Source: JBGRQB01 sp041725875
GTDB lineage: Bacteria > Bacteroidota > Ignavibacteria > Ignavibacteriales > Melioribacteraceae
Direction of reading: 5' to 3'
Assembly: GCA_041725875.1 (NCBI GenBank)
Contig: JBGRQB010000062.1
Coordinates: forward strand, 1 to 21,321
DNA: 21,321 bases
Shown: piece after piece, positions 7,356-15,243 of the stretch
Layout: each line of letters starts with the position of its first letter
How positions within the stretch are numbered: the first letter of the stretch is position 1
Position numbers and translations under genes: made by a program
The notes under the pieces: model-generated
What the model saw: the letters and a program-made list of their open reading frames with translations, nothing else
Database searches by the model: none
What the model was told of the DNA's origin: nothing

Positions 7356-8387
7356 CTATTTAGCCATTTGCTTTTTCTTAAAAAATCTATCTGTAAATAT
7401 AACTAATGAATAGCTCAATATTAGCATAAGAATTACAAATATTAGAGTTATTTCAACACTAAATTTTTGTCCGGCAATTTTGTAAAATCCCGGAAACCAG
7501 GCGCATCCGTATAAAATTACCAGATGAACCACATAAATTAACAATGATTTGTCTGAAATTAAACAAATCTTTGAAAAATTTATAAATTTCGCCATTGAAA
7601 TCTTTTTATAAATTTCTGTAAGAACCAGTAAAACTCCTGATATATGTACAATTTTGGAAACATTTCCCATATCGAAAACCAAAGGAATTATCGTAAGAAT
7701 AACTCCTGAAATTAGAAAATAGAGATTTGATTGTGTCAGGTTTTCTTTGTGAATCGTGGTTCCGATAAAGGCTCCGAGAAAAATGTACGTCAAATAAGGA
7801 AACAACGGAAAGTAGGATCCGGTTTCAAAACAAAAATAACCTGCAACGGGATAACTTACAATCTCTTTCCAGTTTATTTCATTTATTGTTCCTGAAAACA
7901 AAACTACAAGAATTGTCGCTATTAAAAAAGGCATTCCGGTATTCACTCGAAGTTTATGAAAAACAAAGTGAGTAACTAAAATCAAAAAAACTCCGAAGGA
8001 AATCAGATGAAGCGCATCTACTGTAAAAAATATTTTCCACCCTTCATTTGTTACGTGAGAAAAATCAAACACTTTGTGTGAAGGAAAACGAAGAAGATAA
8101 CCTATAAGAATGAGCTCGAGAGCACGTACAAAGCCTTTTTTCACTCTTTTATAATATTTTACTTCCTCTGTATTGGAAAGAACCCAGCTCAATACCGCTC
8201 CGGAAGTAAAGAAAAAAACAGGCGCTGTGTATGCGCGCAGATTCACCCATAAATTGTACAAAAAATACTCTGAAGATCTGAATTGTAAAGAAAGGAGTGT
8301 ATCGACTGTGTGTCCCTGAACCATCATAAAAATAGCGGAAACTCTCAACAAATCGAGGTATTTGATTCGGCGGGAAAGATTGTCCAT
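7356..8387 (-). CDS. Integral membrane acyltransferase-like protein (HGSNAT/DUF1624 or acyltransferase-3 type)
   Basis: A 343-residue polytopic protein with about ten hydrophobic segments. The N-terminus, RIKYLDLLRVSAIFMMVQGH at residues 7-26, matches the R..LD.LR...I..M..GH signature shared by DUF1624/heparan-alpha-glucosaminide N-acetyltransferase-like and acyltransferase-3 proteins. His26 is a candidate active-site or acyl-transfer residue. Further conserved-looking parts are FFFTSGAVLSW and the H in VDALHLISFGV. Such proteins usually move acyl groups from cytoplasmic donors to sugars on the other side of the membrane. The setting inside a Kdo/LPS cluster suggests modification of LPS or another envelope glycan, which is inference. 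Its ATG overlaps the previous stop by one base (TAATG), so the two are probably translationally coupled. Confidence 0.65.
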   Translation of the reverse strand: MDNLSRRIKYLDLLRVSAIFMMVQGHTVDTLLSLQFRSSEYFLYNLWVNLRAYTAPVFFFTSGAVLSWVLSNTEEVKYYKRVKKGFVRALELILIGYLLRFPSHKVFDFSHVTNEGWKIFFTVDALHLISFGVFLILVTHFVFHKLRVNTGMPFLIATILVVLFSGTINEINWKEIVSYPVAGYFCFETGSYFPLFPYLTYIFLGAFIGTTIHKENLTQSNLYFLISGVILTIIPLVFDMGNVSKIVHISGVLLVLTEIYKKISMAKFINFSKICLISDKSLLIYVVHLVILYGCAWFPGFYKIAGQKFSVEITLIFVILMLILSYSLVIFTDRFFKKKQMAK

Positions 8388-9346
8388 TATTCAGAATCGT
8401 TACTTAAAAATTCTTCTCTTCTGGCAAAAACACCAAATAATCCGCCTGTGTGAATAAACAATACTTTTTTTGCATTTCCGGTTTTAATGAATTTCTCTCT
8501 GTATGCATAAAATGCTTTGCCAGTATAAACCGGATCGAATAAAATTCCGGTCTCTCTGCAAAAGTTTTTAATCACCTGCAATTTTTCTTCGGTTATTTCA
8601 GTGTAACCTTCCTCGGAAAAATGATCAAGAATTTTGAGTCGGGAATAATCAACTTTCAATTCCAATTCATATTTGTCAATCATTCTCTCTGTTATATTTT
8701 TGATCCTCTCTCGGAAATGTTGTTCATCGTTGCAGACATTAACAGCATAAATGTCAAGATCAAGATTTGCAAGCTGACTCCCGACAAGCAATCCTGCTGT
8801 TGTTCCCCCGCTTCCGCAAGCGCTTAAAACACCTTCAAATTTCGGAACCGATGTGTCGTTAAATACTTCGTTAATAAAATTCACATAACCGCAGGCGCCT
8901 GTTTCATCTGATCCGCCTTCGGTAATTACATAAACCGAATCCTGATCTTTCTCAGCATCCTGCTTCATTATTTCATCAATACTTTGATACTCTTCGGGAG
9001 TGACAAATTTAATTTCCACTCCCAACACTTTATTCAAAAATAAGTTTCCATCAGAAAGTTCGGTTTCATTTCCTCTTAAATAGAGTCGTGATTTTAAACC
9101 ATATTTAATTCCGGCAAAAGCTGTGGCACGAGCGTGATTAGATTGAATTCCTCCACAGGTATAAAGCTTTTTTGCTTTCTTCTGAACTGCATCAAAAAGC
9201 AGATACTCCAGTTTACGAATTTTATTCCCGGAAAATTCCATTCCGGTAAAGTCGTCTCGTTTTATGTAAAACCCGGTTCTTTCAAAATAGATTTTCTGTA
9301 TTGGAGTCGGGAGATTTGCAATATTTAACTTTTGAGGAATTTTCAT
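8387..9346 (-). CDS. PLP-dependent D-cysteine desulfhydrase / ACC deaminase family enzyme
   Basis: A 319-residue fold-type II pyridoxal phosphate enzyme. The PLP lysine is Lys42 in SGNKIRKLEYLL; the substrate-binding loop is GGIQSNHARATA (65-76); the phosphate-binding loop is CGSGGTTAGL (177-186); and HTGGLFGVF occurs at 299-307. The family contains D-cysteine desulfhydrase (D-Cys to pyruvate, H2S and ammonia) and 1-aminocyclopropane-1-carboxylate deaminase. The HTGGLFG C-terminus and general sequence favour D-cysteine desulfhydrase, but substrate cannot be settled by eye. It lies 6 bp after kdsB and overlaps the acyltransferase-like gene by one base. A link to LPS synthesis is not obvious. 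Confidence 0.85.
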   Translation of the reverse strand: MKIPQKLNIANLPTPIQKIYFERTGFYIKRDDFTGMEFSGNKIRKLEYLLFDAVQKKAKKLYTCGGIQSNHARATAFAGIKYGLKSRLYLRGNETELSDGNLFLNKVLGVEIKFVTPEEYQSIDEIMKQDAEKDQDSVYVITEGGSDETGACGYVNFINEVFNDTSVPKFEGVLSACGSGGTTAGLLVGSQLANLDLDIYAVNVCNDEQHFRERIKNITERMIDKYELELKVDYSRLKILDHFSEEGYTEITEEKLQVIKNFCRETGILFDPVYTGKAFYAYREKFIKTGNAKKVLFIHTGGLFGVFARREEFLSNDSE

Positions 9347-9352
9347 ATCAGT

Positions 9353-10108
9353 CTAGCACTTAATTTTCTTTTCAAAAAATCGTCTGGCAAACTCAAGATC
9401 TTCAGGAGTATCAACGCTTATACTTTCAAAATCAGTTGTAACTATTTTTATCTTTAATCCGTTTTCCAGCATTCGCAACTGTTCAAGTTTTTCAGTCAGT
9501 TCTAAATCTGTTGGCTGACAAGCGGTAAATTGCAGCAAAGCATCGCGTTTGTAAACATAAAGTCCGATATGCTTATAAATTTCAGCCATCTGAATAAATT
9601 GCAAATCAGATTTTGCTTCGCGAACAAAAGGAATTGGAGATCTGGAAAAATAGAGCGCATAATTATTGTAATCGAAAACAACTTTTGGAATTGATGCTGC
9701 TCTGAGTTCCTTAACGGTTGTAACTCTTTTTGCCAATGTTGAAACCTGAACTCTCGGATCAAACAATAAAGGCTCTATTGCCTGATCTATCATTTTTCCA
9801 CTTATAAAGGGTTCGTCACCTTGTATATTTACAACAATATCAGCACCTTTATATTGTTCTGCCACATAAGCAATTCTGTCGGAACCGGTTTGAAAATCGG
9901 TGGAAGTCATAATTGCATTGCCGCCAAAACTTCTTACAACTTCATAAACTTTTTCATCATCAACAGCAACAACAAGGTCGTTTAACAATTTTGATTTTTT
10001 TGCACTTTCGTATGTATGTTGAATCATTGGCTTGCCGCCAATATCTGCCAGCGGTTTACCCATCAATCTTGATGAAGCAAATCTGGCGGGGATAACTCCT
10101 AAAACCAT
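9353..10108 (-). CDS. kdsB: 3-deoxy-manno-octulosonate cytidylyltransferase (CMP-Kdo synthetase)
   Basis: Activates Kdo with CTP to CMP-Kdo, the donor for lipid A glycosylation. The 251-residue protein matches the family length. Signatures: the nucleotide-binding IPARFASSRLMGKPL at 6-20, TSTDFQTGSDRIAYV at 68-82, NIQGDEPFI at 94-102 with the metal-binding Asp, YFSRSPIPF in the middle and SVDTPEDLEFARRF near the C-terminus. The ATG has AAAAGGT about 8-14 bp upstream and lies 34 bp after the VWA lipoprotein gene. Together with kdsA and kdsD in the same transcription direction it gives most of the CMP-Kdo pathway; kdsC is the missing step. Confidence 0.96.
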   Translation of the reverse strand: MVLGVIPARFASSRLMGKPLADIGGKPMIQHTYESAKKSKLLNDLVVAVDDEKVYEVVRSFGGNAIMTSTDFQTGSDRIAYVAEQYKGADIVVNIQGDEPFISGKMIDQAIEPLLFDPRVQVSTLAKRVTTVKELRAASIPKVVFDYNNYALYFSRSPIPFVREAKSDLQFIQMAEIYKHIGLYVYKRDALLQFTACQPTDLELTEKLEQLRMLENGLKIKIVTTDFESISVDTPEDLEFARRFFEKKIKC

Positions 10109-10142
10109 TTATTTTACCTTTTAATTTTTCGTCTTTACCTTC

Positions 10143-11414
10143 TTAATAAAAACCATCGCTCGGGTATTGAACATTAAGAATCGAGCCCGGATTTTGATAA
10201 CCTGAATCTTTTAAGATTATTCTCAAATCGTGAGTTTTATTTCCCCGCTTCGGGGAGAAATAAATTAACTGATACAGACTCTTTGATGTGAGTCTGACTG
10301 ACTTGTGAAAATCATTTACAAAATCAAGAATTTCCAAGTGATCATTTTTCAGATAAGAAGGATAAGTAGTTAATTCATTCAAATAATATTTATATTGTTC
10401 AGATTCGTCGGTGTTAACGAGAATCACATTTTTTTCATTTACGGCATTTCTTGCCTCTCCAAGAGTTTTACTGCCCTGAGTATCATTTCCGTCAGTAAAA
10501 ACAATTACCAATGTATTAGTTATTTTATCTTTGGCAATTATTTTTCGCCACGATTCACTTCCCTCAATTACAGCACCAAACAAATTTGTTGAGCGAACAT
10601 CATCTGTAATTGAATTTACAGCGGAAAGCAAAACTGATTTATCAGATGTAAATTCGACAAGCTTTTCAACCTTATCAGAAAATTTCCAAAGTTCAATCTC
10701 TTTTGAGGAGCTTTCGGTCGATAAAAACTTTTCTATAAAATCTGAGGCTTCTTTTTTCATCTTAACAAATTCAGGGGATGATTTCACACTATAGCTCGCA
10801 TCAAGCATTAAAACAATTTTTGTGTGATAAGCCGGATTAACCTGTTTTATATCCCAGATATATTCTTCATCTTGCGGCTGCACTCCATCATCAGAAATTG
10901 TAAAATTGTTTCTGTTTTTAGTTGTATCACCATTGTTGTAAAGATCAAACACATTAAAAAACAGATTAACATTATGCGGAAGAAGGATCTCTTTATCAAC
11001 AAACTTCAAGACTCGCCCTTCAACAATTCCGCCCGGTAAAAATTGAAAACTCCATACTGGTCCGGTTACCAGATTGTTTGCTTCATCCTTTACAATAACC
11101 TGCCATTTGTAAAAATCTTTTGGTTTTAATCCGCCGAATTTTGCGACCCAAACAGAATCAGAAAAGGAATCGATTTTTTCATCAGGATAATTTATTTCCA
11201 GAATAACTGCATCGCTATTATCAAAAAGTGTGATTTTTACAGGAGCAAAACGACTTTTCCACTCAAGTTTTACACTGTCGGAAGTTAACGGATATTCAAT
11301 ATTGTCGTATGGAACCGAAGGAACACCATTTAATGGTGAATCTGGTTCAGTAGATAAACTACACGCAGCAATAACAAAAATTGTCAGCAATAATGTTAAA
11401 TATTTGCTTTTCAT
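10143..11414 (-). CDS. VWA domain lipoprotein with N-terminal FN3-like domain
   Basis: A 423-residue exported protein. The N-terminus has a canonical lipobox, VIAACS, so Cys18 should be lipidated. Residues about 35-125 resemble a fibronectin type III-like sandwich (W at 52, KWQVIVKD, GPVWSFQF). A short middle region contains a FTISDDGVQP segment similar to lead-ins of other VWA lipoproteins. Residues about 198-345 are a von Willebrand factor A domain with a complete metal site: DASYS at 205-209, Thr276, and Asp308 in VFTDGND. The last 75 residues include a beta-rich tail. The role is unknown; such proteins usually bind partners through Mg2+. It lies 73 bp downstream of the protease gene and 34 bp before kdsB. 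The 73-bp gap contains the palindrome CAATTTTAATTG (11464-11475) and could hold a promoter. Confidence 0.82.
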   Translation of the reverse strand: MKSKYLTLLLTIFVIAACSLSTEPDSPLNGVPSVPYDNIEYPLTSDSVKLEWKSRFAPVKITLFDNSDAVILEINYPDEKIDSFSDSVWVAKFGGLKPKDFYKWQVIVKDEANNLVTGPVWSFQFLPGGIVEGRVLKFVDKEILLPHNVNLFFNVFDLYNNGDTTKNRNNFTISDDGVQPQDEEYIWDIKQVNPAYHTKIVLMLDASYSVKSSPEFVKMKKEASDFIEKFLSTESSSKEIELWKFSDKVEKLVEFTSDKSVLLSAVNSITDDVRSTNLFGAVIEGSESWRKIIAKDKITNTLVIVFTDGNDTQGSKTLGEARNAVNEKNVILVNTDESEQYKYYLNELTTYPSYLKNDHLEILDFVNDFHKSVRLTSKSLYQLIYFSPKRGNKTHDLRIILKDSGYQNPGSILNVQYPSDGFY

Positions 11415-11487
11415 AAACTCTCTGGATTTTACCCTGAAAATTAACCAATTAAAACCAACAGGGCAATTTTAATTGTCACAAAGCAAA

Positions 11488-12591
11488 TTATTTTTTCAGT
11501 GCTTCAATAAATGCAATTCGTTTCTTTATTGAAGGATGACTGTACGAATACCATTCAACCAGAGGATGAGGGTCTTCATCTCCAAGATTTTGTTCATTTA
11601 ATTTATGAAGTGCATTTATAAATATTTCAACTTTATCTGTTGTTTCAATTGCATACTGATCTGCTTCATATTCAAATTTTCTGGAAATTCCGTTTGTTAT
11701 TGGTGACTGAAGCGCACCTATCACAACAACCCATAAACTTAAAATCGGCAAAGCCGCAATATCTGTTATGTTTTCAAATCCAAACAAAGGAAGAGAAATT
11801 TTATAAAGAACCGCCATCAGATAAAATGTAAGAAAGCTGAATAAGGTGCTTATAACAATATTTTTTGTGATATGTTTATGTTTGAAATGACCAATTTCGT
11901 GCGCTATTACTGTTTCAATTTCGTCATTTGAAAAATTTTCCAGCAACGTATCACCTAAAATTATTTTCTTTGTTTTGCCTAATCCGGTGAAAGCGGCATT
12001 AGCTTTTTTAGTGTTTTTACTCATATCAAACTTAAAAACATTTTCAACATTAAGTTTTACATTTTCCGAAAGTTTGATAATTCTTTCTTTCAGATCTTCA
12101 TCTTCAAGTGGCAATACTTTGTAGAACAAAGGAAGAATTATAATCGGCAGAATTTTTGCCAGAACCACAGAAATTAAAAACAGCATAATTGAAAAAGGGA
12201 GCCACCAAAGATCTCCAAAATTATTCAGTACATAAAAGAAGAGAATTAAAATTGGAATGCCTATAACTCCGCCAACTAAAAGACTTTTCAAATTTTCCCA
12301 AATCCACTTTAATATGGTTTGATTAGATAAACCGAATTTATGTTCAAGTAAATATTCAGTGTAAAAATTGACCGGAGCAAAAATTAGTGACAAAGCAATT
12401 CCGCTTAAAACAGTAAAAATAAGAAACTGCAAATATGAATTTGCTGTAAACAGCGCTACTTCATTAAACAACTTTACCGATAATCCGCTAAGTACAAATA
12501 AAAGAATAAGCAGCCAACTTGTTATTCCTTTGCTGATTCCGATAACCAGTTTTATGTTGTTATATTTTTTTGCTTTTGATTTGTCAGTCAT
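11488..12591 (-). CDS. M48 family (Ste24/HtpX-like) membrane metalloprotease
   Basis: A 367-residue zinc protease of the inner membrane. The catalytic motif HEIGH is at residues 231-235 and the third ligand is probably Glu307 in FEYEADQYA. A conserved SHPSIKKRIAFIEAL closes the protein. Several hydrophobic segments precede the HEIGH motif and two follow, matching Ste24-type CAAX proteases, which in bacteria act in membrane protein quality control. I chose ATG 12589-12591 (MTDKSKAKKY) over an in-frame ATG at 12631-12633: GGAG lies 7 bases upstream of the chosen start, and the longer form would begin within 5 bases of a terminator hairpin and translate through it. The gene starts 15 bp beyond the T-tract of the Bat operon terminator, so how it is transcribed is an open point. 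Confidence 0.9.
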   Translation of the reverse strand: MTDKSKAKKYNNIKLVIGISKGITSWLLILLFVLSGLSVKLFNEVALFTANSYLQFLIFTVLSGIALSLIFAPVNFYTEYLLEHKFGLSNQTILKWIWENLKSLLVGGVIGIPILILFFYVLNNFGDLWWLPFSIMLFLISVVLAKILPIIILPLFYKVLPLEDEDLKERIIKLSENVKLNVENVFKFDMSKNTKKANAAFTGLGKTKKIILGDTLLENFSNDEIETVIAHEIGHFKHKHITKNIVISTLFSFLTFYLMAVLYKISLPLFGFENITDIAALPILSLWVVVIGALQSPITNGISRKFEYEADQYAIETTDKVEIFINALHKLNEQNLGDEDPHPLVEWYSYSHPSIKKRIAFIEALKK

Positions 12592-12598
12592 CAATTTT

Positions 12599-12602
12599 CT
12601 CC
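12599..12602 (-). promoter_or_regulatory. Ribosome binding site deciding the protease start
   Basis: GGAG on the minus strand, 7 bases before ATG 12589-12591 and directly after the T-tract of the upstream terminator. It supports the shorter start of the M48 protease gene. Confidence 0.7.
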
Positions 12603-12605
12603 AAT

Positions 12606-12628
12606 AAAAAAGGCAGTAAAAACTGCCT
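12606..12628 (-). terminator. Intrinsic terminator of the Bat operon
   Basis: Minus-strand hairpin with a perfect 7-bp stem, AGGCAGT and ACTGCCT, a TTTT loop (12618-12621), then a T-tract extending the stem's last T (12606-12610). It begins 8 bp after the batE stop codon. The stem has four G-C pairs, so moderate strength is expected. The protease ATG is only 15 bp beyond it. Confidence 0.85.
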
Positions 12629-12636
12629 CTCAAAAT

Positions 12637-13401
12637 TTATATTTCTTCAAAACTTGTTTTTGGCAACCACCCGACTTTCCCATCGGAGAGTTTTATTTTA
12701 ACCCATCCTTTTAATTCATCTTCAACCGAAAACTTAACACCTTCGTGAATCACAAACGCGTCATTACTTTTTACATCCGGAGATAATTTAACTGATATAA
12801 TTGAATCAGTTAAAATTCCGTAATTAGAAGAAGATTCAATATTATACTTTGAAACCAGCAGAATGGAAAATAAAATTACAATGCCAAGACTCACGGCACT
12901 TAAATAAAACATAATTTTCTGTACTGATGAACTTTTTGTTAAAAGATAAAATCCAATTGCAGCAAGTAACATCAAGAAAACTATTACAACGGCAACTGCC
13001 CATCCTGTAACTGTAAAAACGTTTACAAAACTTTTCCACCAGACAGCAAGAAACAATTCAGGAACCTCTTTAAACTTATCAACCGTGTGAGCTTTTGCAA
13101 TTTTCAAGTTATGAATAATATCTTCACCATCAGGATCAATCTTTAATGCTTTTTCATAATATAAAATTGCGAGTCCGAGTTTTGAGTTTCTGTAATATGA
13201 ATTTGCAAGATTATAATACAAAGCAGAACTTTCGTAACCTTCATTTATAATTTTACTATAAAGATCAATTGCTTCGGAATATTTTTCACTCTGATAAAGT
13301 TCATTTGCATCCTGCATATATTTTTCGATATTCGGATCTTGAGCAAAGCCAAGACCAGTCATTAAAATCGTAAATAATCCAATTAAAAATATCTTTCTCA
13401 T
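12637..13401 (-). CDS. batE: BatE-like TPR and SH3 domain membrane protein
   Basis: A 254-residue protein with signal peptide 1-20 (ending GFAQ), about two to three TPR repeats (25-103, including ALYYNLANSYYRNSKLGLAILYYEKALKIDP-type helices), two transmembrane helices (about 133-154 and 164-184) and a C-terminal bacterial SH3-like domain (about 195-250, with GVKFSVEDELKGWVKIKLSDG and VGWLP). This order matches BatE of Bacteroidota Bat operons, the last gene of the set. It lies 3 bp after batD and is followed by an intrinsic terminator. TPR and SH3 parts suggest that it scaffolds protein or peptidoglycan contacts on the periplasmic side; the molecular function is not established. Confidence 0.88.
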   Translation of the reverse strand: MRKIFLIGLFTILMTGLGFAQDPNIEKYMQDANELYQSEKYSEAIDLYSKIINEGYESSALYYNLANSYYRNSKLGLAILYYEKALKIDPDGEDIIHNLKIAKAHTVDKFKEVPELFLAVWWKSFVNVFTVTGWAVAVVIVFLMLLAAIGFYLLTKSSSVQKIMFYLSAVSLGIVILFSILLVSKYNIESSSNYGILTDSIISVKLSPDVKSNDAFVIHEGVKFSVEDELKGWVKIKLSDGKVGWLPKTSFEEI

Positions 13402-13404
13402 AAT

Positions 13405-15231
13405 CTATTTTTTACCTTTAACTGCACTGTCAATTTTTATAATTAATTCAACTGTTTCTTCTAATAACTCGCGGTTGGCTTCGTCGCCTCCGGGAGCAAA
13501 TCTGGCATATTCACATTTATCAGCAATTGCTTTCAGCTTATCGCACAATTCTTTTTCAACATTTTTCGCCAGCAAAATTTCAATAACTTTCTCAACTGTA
13601 AATTCAGATTTACTAATGGCAAGTTTATCTTCAAGATAACCTGATAATGCAAGTGAAACTTCTGTATAAAACTCTGTCACATTTCCGCTGTCCAAAGCCG
13701 TTCTTGCTTTTTTCAATCTTGAACGCGCGGCTTTTTCAGCTTTTTTGAATTTCATTAATTCAACATTACCGGAAAGCTTATCTTTCTGGCGTTTAACCAT
13801 TACAACTCCTAAAAGTATAAATGGCGGAACCAAAATCATCAGCCAGAACCATTCAGGAAGAAGTTTATTCTTTTTTGTTTTTATCAGATTAAAATCAGAA
13901 GTAGCAATAAAACGAATATCATCGTTTAATAATTTCACATCTTCTTTTGAAAATCCGCTTCCAACAGGCTGGTAATCGCCGCTTCCTTTTTCCACTTCCA
14001 CAATAAATTCAGGAGATTTAAGTGTTACATATTTTTTTGTTTTAGTGTTGTAATATGAAAACTCAACAGGCGGAACTACTTTTTTGCCCGGTATTCTTGG
14101 TACAATCAAATACTCTGCTGTTTTTCTTCCGGTAATTGTATTACCCTGATTAATCTTTTCAGATGTTTTTGGATCATATTTTTCAAATCCGGCCGGCAGC
14201 TTAACTTCAGGAACATTAAGAAGTTTTATATTTCCTTTTCCTGAAATTGTTAATCGCAATGAAACAGCCTCATTTGTTTTTACTTTATTTTTATCAATCA
14301 CCGCATCCATATTAAATTCACCAACAGCACCAAAAAATGAAGCTGGTTTTCCTTTTTCAGGCAGCGGATCTACCTTAATTTTAAGCGTTCTTGATCGGGC
14401 AACATGTTCAACTGTTTGTGATCTGCCGAAAAATGAATCATTGAAGAAATCATCAAAAATGTCGTTGCGCTTTCTTTTTTGTCTGCGAACGTGAACCGGA
14501 ACAGTTAACTCAAAAGGTGTAACTGTTAACTCTCCTGACTTTGTCGGGAAGAGCGCAATTTTTTTAAGCAGAGCAGTTCTGAATCTTTCCCCTTTATACA
14601 TTTCCAGCTGGAAGTTTAACCTGTTTCCAACGTTTAAATCTTCCGCCCAAAAGCCTTTGTATGTCGGCAACTTGGTAATTTGCGGAGTTGAAATATTCAT
14701 CTTTGTATATAATTTATATGATACTGTAACCTGTTCTCCCTTGCTGACTCTCCTTTTATCAGGCACAGCCAATATGAAAACATTTTTATTCAGTTCGGCA
14801 GTGGATACTTGTCCGGAACTGCTTTTCTTCTTTTTATTCGGATCTCCTTTTACTACTTTAATTTTAATCGGTTTTGAAGTGTAAAGAGTTCCGTCAAACT
14901 TTACGCTTGCCTGCCCGATTGTGTAATTGCCAATCTTATCACAAACAACAATGTAGGAGTAAATTATGTTTGAGGAAACCGCTCCGTTAACTATCTGCAT
15001 CGATGTTGATTGATTAGGTCCGGTTAAAATTCTGAAATTTTTCAGTTCAGGAGCCTGAAACCCTTCTATTCCGTTTTGTTTATTGGCTTTGAAGGAAAAA
15101 TCGATTTGAAATCTTTCATATTGTTCAACAATCGATTTATTAACCGTAGCATTTAACTGCTGCGAAAATATTTTTCCTGTGCTGAATATTAAAAGCGAGA
15201 TTACAAGTAATATAAATTTTCTGTTTTTCAT
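13405..15231 (-). CDS. batD: BatD-like protein
   Basis: A 608-residue protein with a signal peptide (1-24, ending FSQ), a large periplasmic region of beta-sandwich type, one transmembrane helix (about 461-478, in EWFWLMILVPPFILLGVVMV) and a cytoplasmic helical tail. Typical BatD marks are the opening ATVNKSIVEQYERFQIDFSF, RILTGPNQSTSMQIVNG, the acidic/aromatic DIFDDFFNDSFFG after a basic run, and NIKLLNVPEVKLPAGFEKYDP. The tail (520-580) aligns with the tail of the membrane protein encoded between the DUF58 gene and batA. It lies 12 bp after batC and 3 bp before batE. BatD is thought to work with the MoxR/VWA proteins; its exact role is unknown. Confidence 0.92.
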   Translation of the reverse strand: MKNRKFILLVISLLIFSTGKIFSQQLNATVNKSIVEQYERFQIDFSFKANKQNGIEGFQAPELKNFRILTGPNQSTSMQIVNGAVSSNIIYSYIVVCDKIGNYTIGQASVKFDGTLYTSKPIKIKVVKGDPNKKKKSSSGQVSTAELNKNVFILAVPDKRRVSKGEQVTVSYKLYTKMNISTPQITKLPTYKGFWAEDLNVGNRLNFQLEMYKGERFRTALLKKIALFPTKSGELTVTPFELTVPVHVRRQKRKRNDIFDDFFNDSFFGRSQTVEHVARSRTLKIKVDPLPEKGKPASFFGAVGEFNMDAVIDKNKVKTNEAVSLRLTISGKGNIKLLNVPEVKLPAGFEKYDPKTSEKINQGNTITGRKTAEYLIVPRIPGKKVVPPVEFSYYNTKTKKYVTLKSPEFIVEVEKGSGDYQPVGSGFSKEDVKLLNDDIRFIATSDFNLIKTKKNKLLPEWFWLMILVPPFILLGVVMVKRQKDKLSGNVELMKFKKAEKAARSRLKKARTALDSGNVTEFYTEVSLALSGYLEDKLAISKSEFTVEKVIEILLAKNVEKELCDKLKAIADKCEYARFAPGGDEANRELLEETVELIIKIDSAVKGKK

Positions 15232-15243
15232 TTTTATTTCTTT

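Noticed and set aside
11464..11475. Palindrome CAATTTTAATTG as a terminator of the protease gene
   Set aside because: The stem is short and AT-rich and no T-tract follows on the minus strand; kept only as a remark in the neighbouring gene entry.
12592..12633. N-terminal extension of the M48 protease by 14 residues (MRGSFYCLFYWRKL)
   Set aside because: It would be translated from the terminator hairpin and T-tract, and a good ribosome binding site supports the shorter start.
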